From contig RSEF01000004.1 in the NCBI GenBank assembly GCA_003993805.1, positions 10,601,803 to 10,665,802 on the forward strand: 64,000 nt of DNA, given 5' to 3'. The position numbers and the translations under genes were made by a program. The DNA comes from Himantopus leucocephalus. Its lineage: Eukaryota > Chordata > Aves > Charadriiformes > Recurvirostridae. The notes under the pieces were generated by a model. The model was not told where the DNA came from and did not search any database. It worked only from the letters and a program-made list of their open reading frames with translations. Below, one piece after another: positions 37,701-50,519 of the stretch (position 1 is its first letter; each line of letters opens with the position of its first letter).

Positions 37701-38559
37701 CTAAAATACTACATAATTAGACAAAATATTTCTTGAATAGCGTAATTTTAAAACTCACCTAGTTTTACCGTCTCTTTTTAAGAGCCTGTTTACATGAGTA
37801 ATGAGTTTTAAATTAACTGCTGTATTGTGGTAATTCCAGGACAGTTCTAGGCCAAGATAGTGTTGCAAACCTTCCTCCAGATTTGGTTCATTTCCCACTG
37901 CTATTTCAGAAGAAAAATTCCATCAGCAGACAGATATGGCAATGTGTGTGTAGAGTGAGGGATCTGTCCTGAGGAGCGAATGGTGGGAGCCAGCCATCCA
38001 GTGGCTGCAGAACCTCTCGCTACCGTGGGAACTGCTGGGAACCAAATCCTGCAAGTTTTCCTGAAAACTCATACCACAGTCTCCACCGAAGACCGCAAGC
38101 CAACTACTGAGACTCTGCCACACATTTAGGAAAGCAGTCCTCTCTCACACCAACCACCGAACAAAGTGTTAGCTAGTAACAGTCGTGGTCTTCTGCATTA
38201 GTCTCGAGATACTGACAGCATCCACTTCAACCTCTGTTCAACACTTCCAGAAAACCCCCACACCCTCAATGTCCTTTCATGTCCTACTAGAAGGAAAATA
38301 GCTGTATTCCTGCTCTTACAATATGCAGAAAAAATATACTCTAAGTCCCCCGACAGGTATTTGGTCTGTCCGCATTCATGGTTTGTGCACACTTTAGGAA
38401 GGTTGACTAGCACTACAACGCCCGGCATACCCAGAAGAATCCTTGCAATCCTCTCCAGTGACGATCAATAAGATTGTTTGAAGATTTGAGAGTCTTTCAG
38501 CCTTTTTCAGACTTTTTCCCCATATTCATTTATTAATACGTTTTTCCAAATAAGTTCTG
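34734..38559. other. Unique DNA, no gene seen
   Basis: No exon, RNA gene or transposon was recognised. Frames of 60-84 codons (for example 37328-37582) have no family resemblance. A hairpin at 35699-35723 is listed separately. The sequence around 35690-35880 is repeat-free and could be conserved non-coding DNA. Confidence 0.45.
35699..35723. repeat. Hairpin, 9-bp arms and 7-nt loop
   Basis: AGTGAGTGA (35699-35707), loop AACAGCG, and the exact complement TCACTCACT (35715-35723). The arms contain TGAGTGA, close to an AP-1-type half-site repeat. Function is unknown. Confidence 0.6.
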
Positions 38560-38780
38560 GTAATTTTAAAAGTGAAAGGGAAGCCTGCTTGCTTTGTGCC
38601 TGTTAGACCTTCTGCTTGAAAGAGCAAAGCGAAAGGAGCAAGTGCACAGAGGTTGCCGAGTTACTTGCTCCTCAGCTGACATATAGTCTTCCTTTTATAA
38701 TAATTTCTGATATAAAAGAAATAGGGTTATATATTGATATATAATTCAGGAGATTTTCTATTTTTCAATTAAATGCCTTT
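38560..38780. promoter_or_regulatory. Candidate regulatory DNA with AT palindrome
   Basis: A repeat-free block carries CAGCTG near 38674 and an AT palindrome at 38727-38744 (TTATATAT, TG, ATATATAA; 8-bp arms). The block is uniform in texture, unlike the pyrimidine-rich flank to its right. The regulatory reading is inference only. Confidence 0.25.
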
Positions 38781-41700
38781 CAACCTTTGCTCTTTAAAGG
38801 TTATAGGAATTCATGATTTTAGCCTCTCTTCAGAGTTCCTATCTTTAGTCATAAGGTCAATCAAATTCCCCTTTTCAAATGTTACATCTTTAAAGAATAT
38901 GGTAACCAGAACAAAAACAATATCCTAAGTGAAGTCAGAAGATTTTGTAACCTTTACATATATTCCTTACATTCTTATTCCATTACTGGCTATCGTACCC
39001 CTGCTCCTTCCCATTGTTTTCCTCTCTCCATGTTTCATGCGTGTTTCCAGCTATTTTACAGATGTCTCTAAAACTATAAATAGATCCAGTCCACCTCGGT
39101 TCCTCTGGGGCTGCTACTTTTCTGTAACAACTTGCAGAAGAATCTGCAGGACTGCCTTTCTTTCCTTACTCTATAAATACCACTAATGAAATAGCACGCA
39201 GTTTGATGTTTCAAAGCTATCTTGAGTTTACTTTTAGAAGGAATTACACTAAAAGAAACTCAATAAACTTGCAGGAGTTACACTTGCAAATTGTTTCCAA
39301 GTTGCATACATCAAATTCAGATTTTTGAAAGAGCCACATTTATTAAAATAAAACCTGCGCCACTAAAATTTGACCATTCATTTAAAAAATTCAATCAAGC
39401 AACCCATCAAAAAAATCCCAACGCCTAACTACTGCAAGGCTGTGCTGCCATCTCCCTATTTAGATGAAGACACATCCAACTGCCAGCAATATTAGACATT
39501 TCTTAGAAAAGTAATTTTAAATTTTTCATATTGCTGCAAAAAAAGACAACAGAAAGCTGGATAGTAGATACATTTTATATAATTTAGATAAAATACCTGA
39601 AAGAAAATACCTGTAAAGGGAAATTGAACTTCCTTTCGACTTCAGTTCGATTAGAAGGAAACTGGTAGGTGCTCAAAACCGTTAAAAGTATAGGCATCAA
39701 TGTACAACCTAAGCAATTCCTATACAACTGAGTCTCACTGTGCTTACTGTCACAGAGACTCACCACCACGTCTCGGACAGAAGAACGCTGGGTCACTTTT
39801 GAGCAGCTACAAGACCTTTCTTTAATAAGCAGTTGTGCAGAAGGGCAAAGTTTATCTGATTGTATACTGCATAACTTTGAATTACTCCAAGTCATTCGGA
39901 AGATTTCTGTTGTAAAGCAGGACTCAGCACTCCCTGAAGGCTGCTCACTTTTGTCATCTTTAATCAGCCTGTTCATTGCACAACACCAGTTATCTTCAGC
40001 AGGCCCACCAGTGCTCCCGCTCTCACCACCACCCCCACAGGAAAAAAGTTTATATTAAACCTAACAATTCATTCCAGAGAAAGGCTACTGGTTGGGTTAC
40101 TCTCTCCAAACACATTAATGCAGTAATAATTTAATTACTGATACTGAAGGGGTAGCGCTGGTTGTGGGTTTTGGCTATCTGAGCGCAATGACTCACTAGC
40201 TACACTGTTTAAGACTATGTCTCTCCCACAAGGGCTTTCTGAGCCACAAAAGCATTGCTCCAAACGGTCCCTCCCATATCACTGATGTCTAAATTTCTAA
40301 TCTGGTTAACATATTTTGCTGTCAGGGTTAAGATAAACCATCTGGACAATGTTGCTACAAATTCTTTCTTGGCTAAATGTAGTTTTTATTGTAATTTCCC
40401 TCATTTCCTCCTAATATAATAACAGAACGTTGCTTGTGTGGATACACTCCAGTGACCTGACAGACCTTTCTATCAACTTCAAAATGTCTCACCACATACT
40501 CTTTCTTCATTTCAACATCACCAGTTTCTTCTTATTTATCTTCTTATGAAAATGTGATATTGGAACCGGCTGCTACAAAATGCCAATTCCATCAGTGTCC
40601 TGAAATTGATAACTAATTATTTTCAAGTTCATTCATTTTAGAAAACAATCAGTTGGCTTTTCAGCCACCAAATCAGAGTAACTGGGTACTCTTGAGTTTT
40701 ACTTCTCTTACTGCAATTCTTCAGTGTCTCTTATTTCTGCTGCAGCAATTCAGAAATACCGTCTTACAGACTAAGAGTATTCAGTGAAGTCACTGAATCA
40801 AAGTTCACTGCTCTACTCACACATACGATCATAAAAGCATTTATATCTATCTGAGCAGCTATTCTAACAGTACAAACAGAACCACAGCCTACAAATAAAG
40901 AGCTCATCTCTGGCGATTTCTTACAAGCAAATCTAAGGATCTCCTGAAACCCCACTGCATGTTTAACTTGGTGTAAGACATTAAAGCTGAGATATGGTAA
41001 CGGGGAAAGCCAGGTTTAATATTGCCCCCATTCTTCTTTTTCTAAATACTTTGTTCAATTTGGCATCTTCCCCTTCTTCCAAGACTGCTGCTGTCACCAT
41101 TTGTCATTCACTTCTAGTTTCACCGACTGCATTCCTACATTTATTTCTCAGATGCTCTTTTAATTTTTCATTACATCAGTTTACATTCTTTAAGTAAAAA
41201 AAAGTGTGCTTTTTGTCAAGCAGTTCAATAATTAAGACTTTCTAATTTCTAAAAGTAATTTAATTTCCCTAAATATATCCTATTGTACACAAGCAGCTCA
41301 CATTCAGACATTATTCACATTGCACTGTCAGGCATTAGTTCTGAGTTTAAAAGATTACACCCTAACTCCAGTTTCTCTTGGGTTTCCTGTCTCGTTTAAT
41401 TATGGCTGTTCTTTTCATGAAAAGCCATTTGTTGGAAGAAATGTCTACACACTCTGCAGTATTCCTGTTCTTCAGGTGAATATAAGATGCCACAGAAGTG
41501 GCTAGATTGGAGACTAAATAGAAAATACCAGAGAAGCAGCTACAACACACGCGTCCAAACGTCACAGCACATCCAAATGCAATGAACCACCTCTGATGCT
41601 TCAGCAAATTCACTTGGTGGTGTCTGTGCTATTTTTGCTATTCTTCAACACAAATATTTCCTGGAACAGAGTTGAGATTTAAACTGGAAGGGACACACTC

Positions 41701-43752
41701 CCTGTAAAAAACAGTATCTTATACATATCCATATATAGGATTACAGTTGTATAAACCACACCAGTTTGATCCCTTCTTCTCTCCAGAAAGGCTGGTTTCA
41801 CACCATCCCTGTTCTCTCCTGCTGGGGGGTGCCCAGGCTGGGAGGGAGCCTCTGGGCTCAGGGCTCACACTGTTTTGTGATCTACATAGATGCATCAAGA
41901 AAAAACAGACAGGATTGAGCCTAATGATGCATGGCTCTTCCCAACACCACTTCGATGAACATTCACCATAGCAAAAACTTGACTAGGGTTTTGCCTTTGA
42001 TGTATAAACTCACAATTTAGTAAACAAAAACATCTGTGTCCAGACAGATAAACACAGACCATCATTGTCAACACAAGCATCAGCAAGAACTGGATATTTA
42101 CAGATTTGTATAATCACTGAAATTGTACTTTATGACACCATTTCCGTCTGAATTTTGTTCAAAGTCTTCTTCCAATCCCACAACACAAAACTCAGCAAGC
42201 TTATTTATACAGGAAACAAGAGCAGCGCCGGGTGTTTCCAAATCACTCCCTTCTCCCGGCTTTAGGAAGGCCCAATTAAAATCTATTCACACACAGTGTC
42301 ATGCAAAGACAATACAGATGGTGCGTTATGGGGTCTTTTTGAAAAACAAATAAATCAATAAATCAGTTCTTCTTGAATGTCGTGGGTTGGTTGTTTTGTT
42401 GTGGGGTGGGTTTCCCCCCACACACTTCCAAAATGTGTTAAAACCAAACTCCTGAAACGGGGCGGGAGGGTGGGGGGAATATGGAGGAAAGCTCTACTCT
42501 TTCCATTTAAATGTTTGACTAACTAGAGACTGAAATTCACCTTTTTCCCCATAATTGCTAGGCAAATCAAATTTCCTTCTAAAATGCAAATTTATTCCAT
42601 AATATAAAAATGAATACATAGAGGCAGAAAGGTTTACATGTCAAATGGCAATTTTCCTAAATGGCTCACACTTTAACTTGTTTTCTTTTTTCATATCTTA
42701 GCCATGACAAAAGATTTAATGGCCATCATTACTCAGATGTTTTGTCAGCATACCATGATGAATGCACTCTTTCTCTGTGTTATTCAGAGTTACCTCACAA
42801 GATTTCTCTTCTGTGTTACATTAACAACACCATTCATACTTAACAATTTGATCTATCACACGTTTGACTAACGTTAGCCATTAGAGTTCTGCGCAAAGAC
42901 TTCACAGAAAGGTAGTTACTAAAATTAAATATATCCGTGCCTCTTAAAAATGTATTTTCTTTAATTACTAATATACATTAAACAGGATCAATCCATTAGC
43001 ATAGGTATCCCATAAGCTGTCCATGAGTATAAGGAGAATGTATCATCAATTAATTATAACCATGCTACCTGACCTGTGGAGATGGTGCTACCTCCTCTCT
43101 CAGAAATCTCTCCTCGGGAGTGTAAGAAAGGAACTGTCAACAGAAACAACAGAAAAAGCCAAAATCCTTCTGCTCAGCTACAGGACACCATGCACGCACA
43201 AGGCCAAGCTGCGTGACTGCACCTCGGGAGGCAGGTAACACATATTGCAAAGCTTTAGCTCCTCCAGTCTCCCAAATCCAAACATATGCCATCCCAACTT
43301 GAAAGGACATAGATGGGATAATGGGAATCATTAGATAACATCCACCCCCTCCCCCATAATATCTTCCCCTCTCCATTTCCACATCACTTTGCAAAAAGAA
43401 ACTAAGAAACTGGAAGAGCTGCAGCAGGCAGTGCCGTTAACCCACAGCACGGGTTAAGCACCACAGGTAAATCATCAGGTGCTCCCCAGCCTCCAGAGAC
43501 ACCTTCCCCAGCTGCTAACAGGCTGTCCCCTTCAACTCTGTCCTTCGCACTACTCACCGAAACTCTCACTTTGCCCTCCTCTCTTGCATCTTTGCCTTCT
43601 GGGTCTCCCACCTCTTGTTTGCTCCTCTAACCCCTTAAATTAAATCCTAACCCCAGGCATTAGAGGGGGAAAAGGGCACTACCACCACCAGCCATTGTCT
43701 TGTTCTCTCTGCTTGTAACCTTGCTCCCCCATCACCCCTTATCCTGTACATG
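38781..43752. other. Unique DNA, no gene seen
   Basis: No gene was recognised. The longest frame (39584-39976, minus, 130 codons) has no domain or splice context. A G/T-rich tract ending in CCCCCCA lies at 42381-42420. Pyrimidine-rich DNA at about 40980-41180 and 43480-43740 may be old decayed retroposon sequence, but no family could be assigned. Confidence 0.45.
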
Positions 43753-43848
43753 TAGTTTGCAAGCTCCTCAGGGCCGAGAGTTTCTGATTCATCAGTGTAC
43801 AGCGCTGCACAGCGCAATGAAACACTGCAGGGCTAAATATAAATATAC
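43753..43848 (+). mobile_element. Ancient L2/L3/MIR-type retroposon 3' end
   Basis: The segment reads TAGTTTGCAAGCTCCTCAGG, then GTGTACAGCGCTGCACAGCG about 35 bp later, and ends in TAAATATAAATA. That order (tGTAAGCTCcttcaGGGCAg, then TGTACAGCGCctaGCACA, then an A/T tail) is characteristic of the 3' ends of amniote L2/L3 LINEs and the SINEs that share them. The exact subfamily cannot be settled by eye. Confidence 0.55.
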
Positions 43849-46399
43849 TCAGGGTCAGGCAGTAAAGAACTGTGTACTAGGAAAGCTCAAAGACTGAATC
43901 CAAATGAATTAAAACATGAAACAATAATGAAGCCTTAAGCATCACTTTCAGAGGTACACACTCAGGGCAGAACAGCACATGACTACGTCGTTAACACTGA
44001 AAGAAAAATGTGAATCGTTACCTGCCAGAACTTAGAACCTACTACATTTTCTTTTTAAAATACTCATTTTCGCTTAAAAACTTAAACTACTAAGAGAAAT
44101 TAGAACACACTTTGGACACTCATTCAACTAATGATTGACTTTTTCAAGTCAACTCCCCGTTGACTGTGGGAAATCAATATGGATTTTTAATGGCACCTAT
44201 AAATCTTGCGGTATCTGACATAACTTGCAAACAAATAGAAACAATCTTCAAGAAACTATTTTGTTCGATTACAAGGTACGTAAAAAAGACAAATAATGAC
44301 TATCTAGACATCTTCACCATTATGCACTTCACTCACTTGGAAGCATCAACAACAAAAAAAACCTAAATAATTTATTGGTAAGTTGGGGTTTTTTTAGTTT
44401 TACAGAACTTAGATAATGGATCTACAAATAAGCTGTTCTTTCTATTCCAAAAGAATATCGAAGGTTTTATTTATATTTCTTTCCAGTAGCGTTTGTGCTC
44501 ATGACTTCATTTTCAAAGGGTCTTCAGAGCTGCATATATAACAAATGAACTGAATGTGCATAAAACTGAAACAATACATCAAAATTTACAGTATTTAGAA
44601 AAAATAATTTTCATACTTTGACATAAGTATCATAATATCTTTACATGGAACTACTTTGAGCAATGGGTTCTTAGCTTGCGTTGAATCCTCCTTTGAAAAC
44701 AGGCCTTTAATCGCAGTTAATGTTTTACTTGCACAGCAAGTAACAAAGAGATGAAAATGTAGTGTTAGCATTCCCTAGAAAACTCCTCGATACACTATTT
44801 CTTTTATATTATCTGTAATTAAAGATTACAGCATAGAAGCACTGACCATCTATATTTTCTCCTGTCCTGTCCAAAGTGTTTATTTTCCCCTTCTGTCCTA
44901 CAGGAATTATTTGCACAATTAAATCTCACCAAGATCAGCATGAATTACATGCACAAATGCCACAAGCCAGAGATGAGATTTGAAAAATCCAGCTCATTGT
45001 ATCTGAAAAAAAATGTTTGACTTTTTATAGATAGGTGAGGGCATCAGTCTTTCTGTACGACTGAAAACAAGGGCATACACAACGTATTGCACTATCACGG
45101 AGAGAGGAACAAAGGTGGAAAATTAGACCTGTTCCAGACCATCACTTAAATGAGGTAAATTCCTTCAATGCCATAAATAAGATAAAACATTCAATTTATA
45201 AGTATTAATATTATTAGACTAGAGACAAAACTAGATATACCATATTTTTTGTGTATTGTTTATAGCATTATTAATGGTTTACTCCACTGAAGAGCCTGTA
45301 TTCCAGTTTTAGAAGCACAGGAATTATTCAGGACTTTAAATTTTGCAGGCAGACCCCATTTTTACTGACAATTTTAATAGAGAAGTGCGGTAGGACATAA
45401 ATCCTTTCCGGTTCACCATCTGAAAGCAATCAATGGCATGGTACAGAAAACACACGTTTTAGTGGAGAATGAAACCTTTCACGTTTTTATTTTGAACCAT
45501 GATGTAGAGTTCTGCAGCAGAGATGTGAGGCACCTCCCATAAGGGATCAATTAAGTAATTACATAATGACTCTAGCTGTAGCGTAAGAAAAACTCTGCCT
45601 ATATTTTTATTGTAAGTGGACAGGCTGAAGAGGAAGGGGGGAAAAAAATCCACTCACTGCCACACTCCAGTGTATGTGACAAACTGGATTAATTTACCCA
45701 CGTCGACATCCATTTCAAACCGCACCTCAAAGCCAGAAGTCCATTTTCAAAAGGAGACAGCTGTCTGTAGGCACATCCCAAAGAAACCTGCCTGTCAGAA
45801 ACACCACACCACAGCCCAGCAACCAAAAAAGCCACTTCAGAGTTTAAAAAAAAAAAAAAAAAACTAGGTAAGTTTTGTCAGAAGAAAAAAGGAGAAAAAA
45901 AACCCAGAAAAACACAAAGAAAAAAATGGAAAAACACAGAAGAAAAACCCCAATAAATCCACTTGGTCACCAGGTTTAGACCTACAAAGCACGGTGCCGC
46001 ATCTCCAAAGTAGGGAAAGGTCAGCGGGGCTGCAGGGAGAAACGTTTTTAAGACTTTTCCTTCCTAACCTCTACAGAGGTTTCAGAAACAAGGAAGTTGT
46101 CTGCACAGATCAGCACTGAGAAGAAGGGGATGACCAGTTTGTTCCACACCGCTGCGGAAGTTAACGTAAAGAGTATCTAGCAGAGCTGTGGGGATGAGAG
46201 CCTGCAGCGTAACTCACAGCCTGATCCTGAACTGCGTTCCCTGCCTCAGCCTATCAGCCATTCATCTGGCTGCAGTTCATTTATAACTAAACTGAGCACA
46301 GGAAAAGGACACTTCAAAGAAACTATACAAAGTATTGTGAAACACTTTAAGAGGTTTAGGGCATTTAAGGAAGAATAATTCTAAGCTACTAAAGAGAAA
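43849..46399. other. Unique DNA with an A-rich tract, no gene seen
   Basis: No gene was recognised. The A-rich tract at 45846-45955 is listed separately. The sequence just right of its A run (CTAGGTAAGT) looks like a 5' splice site but has no credible exon upstream. Confidence 0.45.
45846..45955. repeat. A-rich low-complexity tract
   Basis: An uninterrupted A run of about 18 is followed by roughly 90 bp of A-rich sequence with interspersed G and CCC. It may be an old poly-A tail that decayed, but no retroposed body with a recognisable gene or SINE lies to its left. Confidence 0.75.
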
Positions 46400-46600
46400 C
46401 ATCATTTTGACCTTAATGTGCTTTGTTCAGCTGTCATTGATTTTGTCAACTGTGCTATCTCAACAAATACAAGAAATTATATTCATCTCCTCTGCCCGTT
46501 TCACATTTGTATACAGTTCGACAGGCTCGTAATTAACAGCCTCACAAAGAGAGTCAGCTCATGAAATTAAGCAGCAGAAATGAAGCGAGAAGGTTTGTTT
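46400..46600. promoter_or_regulatory. Candidate conserved non-coding element
   Basis: Repeat-free sequence with clustered words such as CAGCTGTCATTGATTTTGTC near 46429, ACAAATAC, and GTAATTAAC near 46529. It has no open frame. The texture suggests a homeodomain/MEIS/SOX-type enhancer. Conservation is untested. Confidence 0.35.
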
Positions 46601-47129
46601 GAAAGAAAAATACCTACCCAAAGCACAGCACGGTTTATACAGCTTAGTGCACACTTGTTGCAATCTAAAAAAATACTACAACCATGAAATCTATGATGAG
46701 AATGCTCCATATGAAAACCACCACAGGATTAAGTTCAAGAAAGGAATTTCTCATGCAAACTTTGCACTCTAATCTGAACTTCTACTGTAAGCATTCACTT
46801 TCAGTTCAATTTTATTTCAGGGGATATTTAGCCAGATACTCTGGAAAATTTGACTTGTTCTTGTCTACTTTAGGAATTAGAGGAGACCAGAGATCACAGC
46901 TGTCTGGAACAAGATTATGTTTGTAAAGTACAAAAATATTAAAGATGGGAATACTTTTAAAACAAACAAACATAAAAAATCTTAAAGCAAACACAGATAT
47001 CTTTCATCTTATTAAGAAAACATATGACTATTTCCTTTTTCATTCTCTAGGAAAGAGTCTTACTCAATTGTATTAAGAAACCCTCACAAATTCAGATCGG
47101 CTTTTTTCTTCCACGCAAATTTCTAACTA
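46601..47129. other. Unique DNA, no gene seen
   Basis: Frames at 46684-46926 (plus) and 46812-46994 (minus) overlap and have no family resemblance. Nothing else was recognised. Confidence 0.5.
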
Positions 47130-47420
47130 ATTTTGTAAGCGTACATTATGCAGCAAAGACTGTTTGGTGAATAAATGATGCCATAGCAAAATAAAACGTG
47201 CCAATTCCTGCATAGCAACTTCTTGAAAGAATTTGAAGATTAAAGGAACATAAAAAATGAATTACCCTTTTTCACCTCTCAAGGGAGTAATCCTTCAGGT
47301 CAGCTTTGAGGTACATCTGAAACAAATGGTAAACTGTTTGATAAACAGAAGGATTTTTCAGCAGCCCTTTCTGAAGGAATCATGGGAAAGTTTAGATCTA
47401 ATCACAGCGTAAAGATAAGT
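47130..47420. promoter_or_regulatory. Candidate conserved non-coding element
   Basis: Repeat-free, evenly composed DNA with GAGTAATCC near 47286 (OTX/bicoid-type TAATCC), GATTAAAGG near 47237 (TCF-type), and AAACTGTTTGATAAACAG near 47331 (forkhead-type). No frame. Regulatory status is inferred from motif clustering only. Confidence 0.35.
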
Positions 47421-49247
47421 TCAAACTAAGACTGGATCTTTTTTACGCATCCTGCCTATGAAGCGCGCAACATGGAAAAAACAGGGGCTCCAAGGGACCC
47501 ATTCATAAAAGTGTCCTACTGTCTTTGCTTTTACTTTTATAAAGTCTTTTTTTTTTTTTAGAGACAACTTAAACATACTGCATATAATCTTATATCTCAA
47601 ATTAGTCCCAGTAACTAAAACACTAGGTCTTACTCCCCATCACTTCATCAAAGGGAAAAGAAAAAAGAAGCTGAATGTACCAGAAAGCTTATGATGCTTT
47701 TATAGTTTCCAAGAGTTTCCAGTTTGCGATGCGAAGGGGTTGTCCTGCTGCCGCCCTGACCCCAGCCAGGGACGAGGCAGATGGTGCTATGAAAGCCTGC
47801 TATTATCAGTACAGCCACAGCTAGCGCTGGCAAAGTACCTCCAAATGCTTCTGCTCCTTATTACCAGCACTTGATATGCAATTCAGACGGAAATACACTG
47901 CTTATGTACTTAGTGGAGACGTTTTCCCTGAATTCCTATAAATCCAAGAATTGGGAATATTAAGGACTTAAAACTTGGCAGAGCTTGGACACAACACCCT
48001 CCTCCCCACACCGTGCACTAGGTTTGTGTTGTGAAACAGACCCAGCAGGAAGGTCCCCGTGTCCCCCCCCTTAACGTGAGAGATGGGATCCTTGAAGGAG
48101 CTGTGACTGTATCAGCGGAGCAACTGCATCATTCCCAGCACTGACGAAAAACATCCCACCTACGCTTAAAACAAAAATGCTGCACTCTCAACTGCAGAAA
48201 AAGCATTTGTATTTATCTGAAAAGGGATGGCAAGTCTTTAATTATTAAACCAATTGCATTTAGCAGATGGTCAAAGAAAAGTACTTTTAAGAAGTTGCCC
48301 AGAGGGTTATAAAAACGAACAAGCTAAAACAGCTGCCAGCTGGTGCGTGAAATCAATAATGAGAAAACGAGTCCTACTGTATCTTTGTGCTCATTGTCTG
48401 GCCGAAGACAAGCGAGGACAAGGGAAGGGGAACGTCACAAACCCGGTGAATGGAGTACGTGTATCTAATTAGGGAAAGACAAACATCTGAAGTTAGGCTG
48501 TAACGAGAGAGACCGTGCAAGCGTGTCGCTAAGACGAGGACGCGGGGGATGGATAAGGGAAGCTGTGACGAGTCCTAAATGCACGCCTTGTTGTTCACTG
48601 GCTGATTCATCGCTTGTTTCCAAAGCCTGGGAAAATTCAAAATGCGTTTAAGCAGCACAAGCACTCTGAGGGCAAAAAAGCCAAGTTAGGCAAACATATG
48701 AAACGTTTTAATGATTTTCTTCAATTGGTATACATCCTAAAAAGGAAAGAAAGTGTACAAAATGAGTACACTAAGAGTCAGGTAAAAGCTTTTCCATATT
48801 TAATCACATCAAGGTATTATGTGGCTAAGGATATAAACTAATGTTAAATCCCAGTCTCCCAAGAGCAGCAACCTGGTTATCACTGATTTTTATTCTCCAA
48901 ACTGCACTTCAGGCCCTGTGTTCAGATTAGAATTTTTCAAACCATGGGTCTCTCATGAACTTTAAAATAATATTAAATTTCTACAATAAGATGGCAAGAC
49001 CTCAAGCAAAAATCTAGAGGATAATAAACATTACTAAAGAGGTGAAAATCAGATCAATTTTAAAGATTCATTTTGTTTTATTTAAATCATTAAAAAACCC
49101 ACCAACTTTTACCATAGGAACCTAACTTGTGCATAAAAACAGATGGGGTTTTTGGCAGATAATTTGTTAGCTGAATACCTTATTCCATGGCCAAAGTTCT
49201 CCCCTAAATCAGCTGAAACCATCGGTTTGGTTCAGCAAGCAACAGGG
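47421..49247. other. Unique DNA, no gene seen
   Basis: No gene was recognised. The stretch 48400-48740 has a locally higher CpG count than its flanks and an even texture that could mark conserved DNA. A T run occurs at about 47548-47560. Confidence 0.45.
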
Positions 49248-49322
49248 TTATTTTTTGGGTGGGTTTGTTTTTGTTTGGGATAGGTGATGGTGGCCTTTTG
49301 TGGTGTTCGTTTTTTGTTGTTT
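49248..49322. repeat. G/T-rich tract at the left edge of a gap
   Basis: The plus strand is almost purely G and T up to the first N. Such tracts are hard to sequence and assemble and probably explain the break. Frames here are artefacts. Confidence 0.8.
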
Positions 49323-49422
49323 NNNNNNNNNNNNNNNNNNNNNNNNNNNNNNNNNNNNNNNNNNNNNNNNNNNNNNNNNNNNNNNNNNNNNNNNNNNNNN
49401 NNNNNNNNNNNNNNNNNNNNNN
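49323..49422. other. Assembly gap of exactly 100 N
   Basis: One hundred N's, a placeholder for a gap of unknown size. The left flank is G/T low-complexity DNA and the right flank is ordinary sequence. Confidence 0.99.
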
Positions 49423-49775
49423 TTTTAAGATTCACCCTCAAGAATGATGGGTTATTTGATGAAGATGGGGGTGAAAGAGGAAAGCAGTCACATGCAAACG
49501 GAAACAAAACAGAACTGAGAAAAATCACATGAAGTAAAATTTCAGCTGTAGATGAGAGAGGTATTGCAGTAGCAGTTCTCTTAAAAAAAGACATAAGCAT
49601 ACCAAATCACAGAATCTTACTGACTTGTCAGTGGTTTTTTTCCCAGTGAAAGCCCATTGATAAAAAGAGAGGGAAAACAGATTAAGAGAGGTAGAATAAA
49701 TTATTAATTGCTGCTCAAGACAGCAAAGATAACTCAACACAAAAGCATTCCAAATGTTATTTTTAGTATATAAAT
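49423..49775. other. Unique DNA, no gene seen
   Basis: Nothing was recognised between the gap and the 65-bp tandem repeat. Confidence 0.5.
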
Positions 49776-49970
49776 AGTACACTCTGTTTTAACTTACATC
49801 AGCTGTTTTCTTTATCAGATTTTTATCTTAAGATGGAAACAGTACACATCGCTCTAACTCCCATCAGCTGCTGTATTTTGTAGAATTTAATCTTAGCAAG
49901 AAAATAACGCACTGTGCTTGAACTCACATCAGCTGTTTTTCTAGTTAGTATTAACACAACATATTGAAAA
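49776..49970. repeat. Three-unit 65-bp tandem repeat, each with CATCAGCTG
   Basis: CATCAGCTG occurs at 49797-49805, 49862-49870 and 49927-49935, exactly 65 bp apart. The flanks align too: each unit begins with a (G/C)(T/G)(A/C)CACT-like word and an AACT(T/C)(A/C)CATCAGCTG core, and ends in an A-rich segment. Units are diverged, so this is an old minisatellite. CAGCTG is an E-box of the type bound by basic helix-loop-helix factors. Confidence 0.8.
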
Positions 49971-50519
49971 CTTTTCTTATGCACACAAAGACCGTGTGTC
50001 CGTATTAATGCGTGGAAGTGACACTTCCTGGGGACATCCGGATATGGACAACGCAACTAGCATTAGACTATTTGGTTTATGCAATGGAATGCTGCTTTTT
50101 GCAAGTAAAAAAATTGGCTTTATTCCCATTCACGTGACAGACAAGCATTTACAAGCCAGCTATCATACGTGCAGGTTGGTAGTGGTCCTGCATGAATTGA
50201 GTAAATATGATGTACAATTACATTCATTCTGACACGTATTTGATTAAAAAGAAGAGGGATGGCTTCTTTGATGTTCCTGGAACTGGATTTTCATTGCCAT
50301 CATGGTTTGGCTTGTGTTTTTTTTAAGAACACCTAGATTGGTAAGCAAGGTTTATTTTCAGAAGCTCAATTTACCTTCTGTTATCACATAAATTCCGTAT
50401 AAATAAAGTACCACCGTCATTTTTCTTTTCTGCTGTTCAGCAAGGCTTACTTTCAATCACACAATATATAAAATGTAGATTGCTAGCACTGAGCATTAAT
50501 TTTGTCTGTTCATTTATTT
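49971..50519. other. Unique DNA, no gene seen
   Basis: A 78-codon frame (49996-50232) has no recognised family. No repeat or RNA gene was seen. Confidence 0.5.

Noticed and set aside
39584..39976. 130-codon minus-strand open frame, the longest in the window
   Set aside because: No recognisable domain, no splice or promoter context and ordinary composition. A frame of this length is expected by chance in a 64-kb vertebrate window.
42381..42420. Possible endogenous retrovirus LTR start (TGTCGTGGG-like)
   Set aside because: Only a few bases match. The following sequence is a G/T low-complexity tract, and no LTR end, primer site or second LTR was seen.
45846..45875. CTAGGTAAGT as a real 5' splice site
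   Set aside because: The preceding sequence is an A homopolymer after an unrecognised frame, so no credible exon ends there.
45846..45955. Poly-A tail of a processed pseudogene
   Set aside because: No coding remnant was recognised upstream and no target-site duplication was found by eye.
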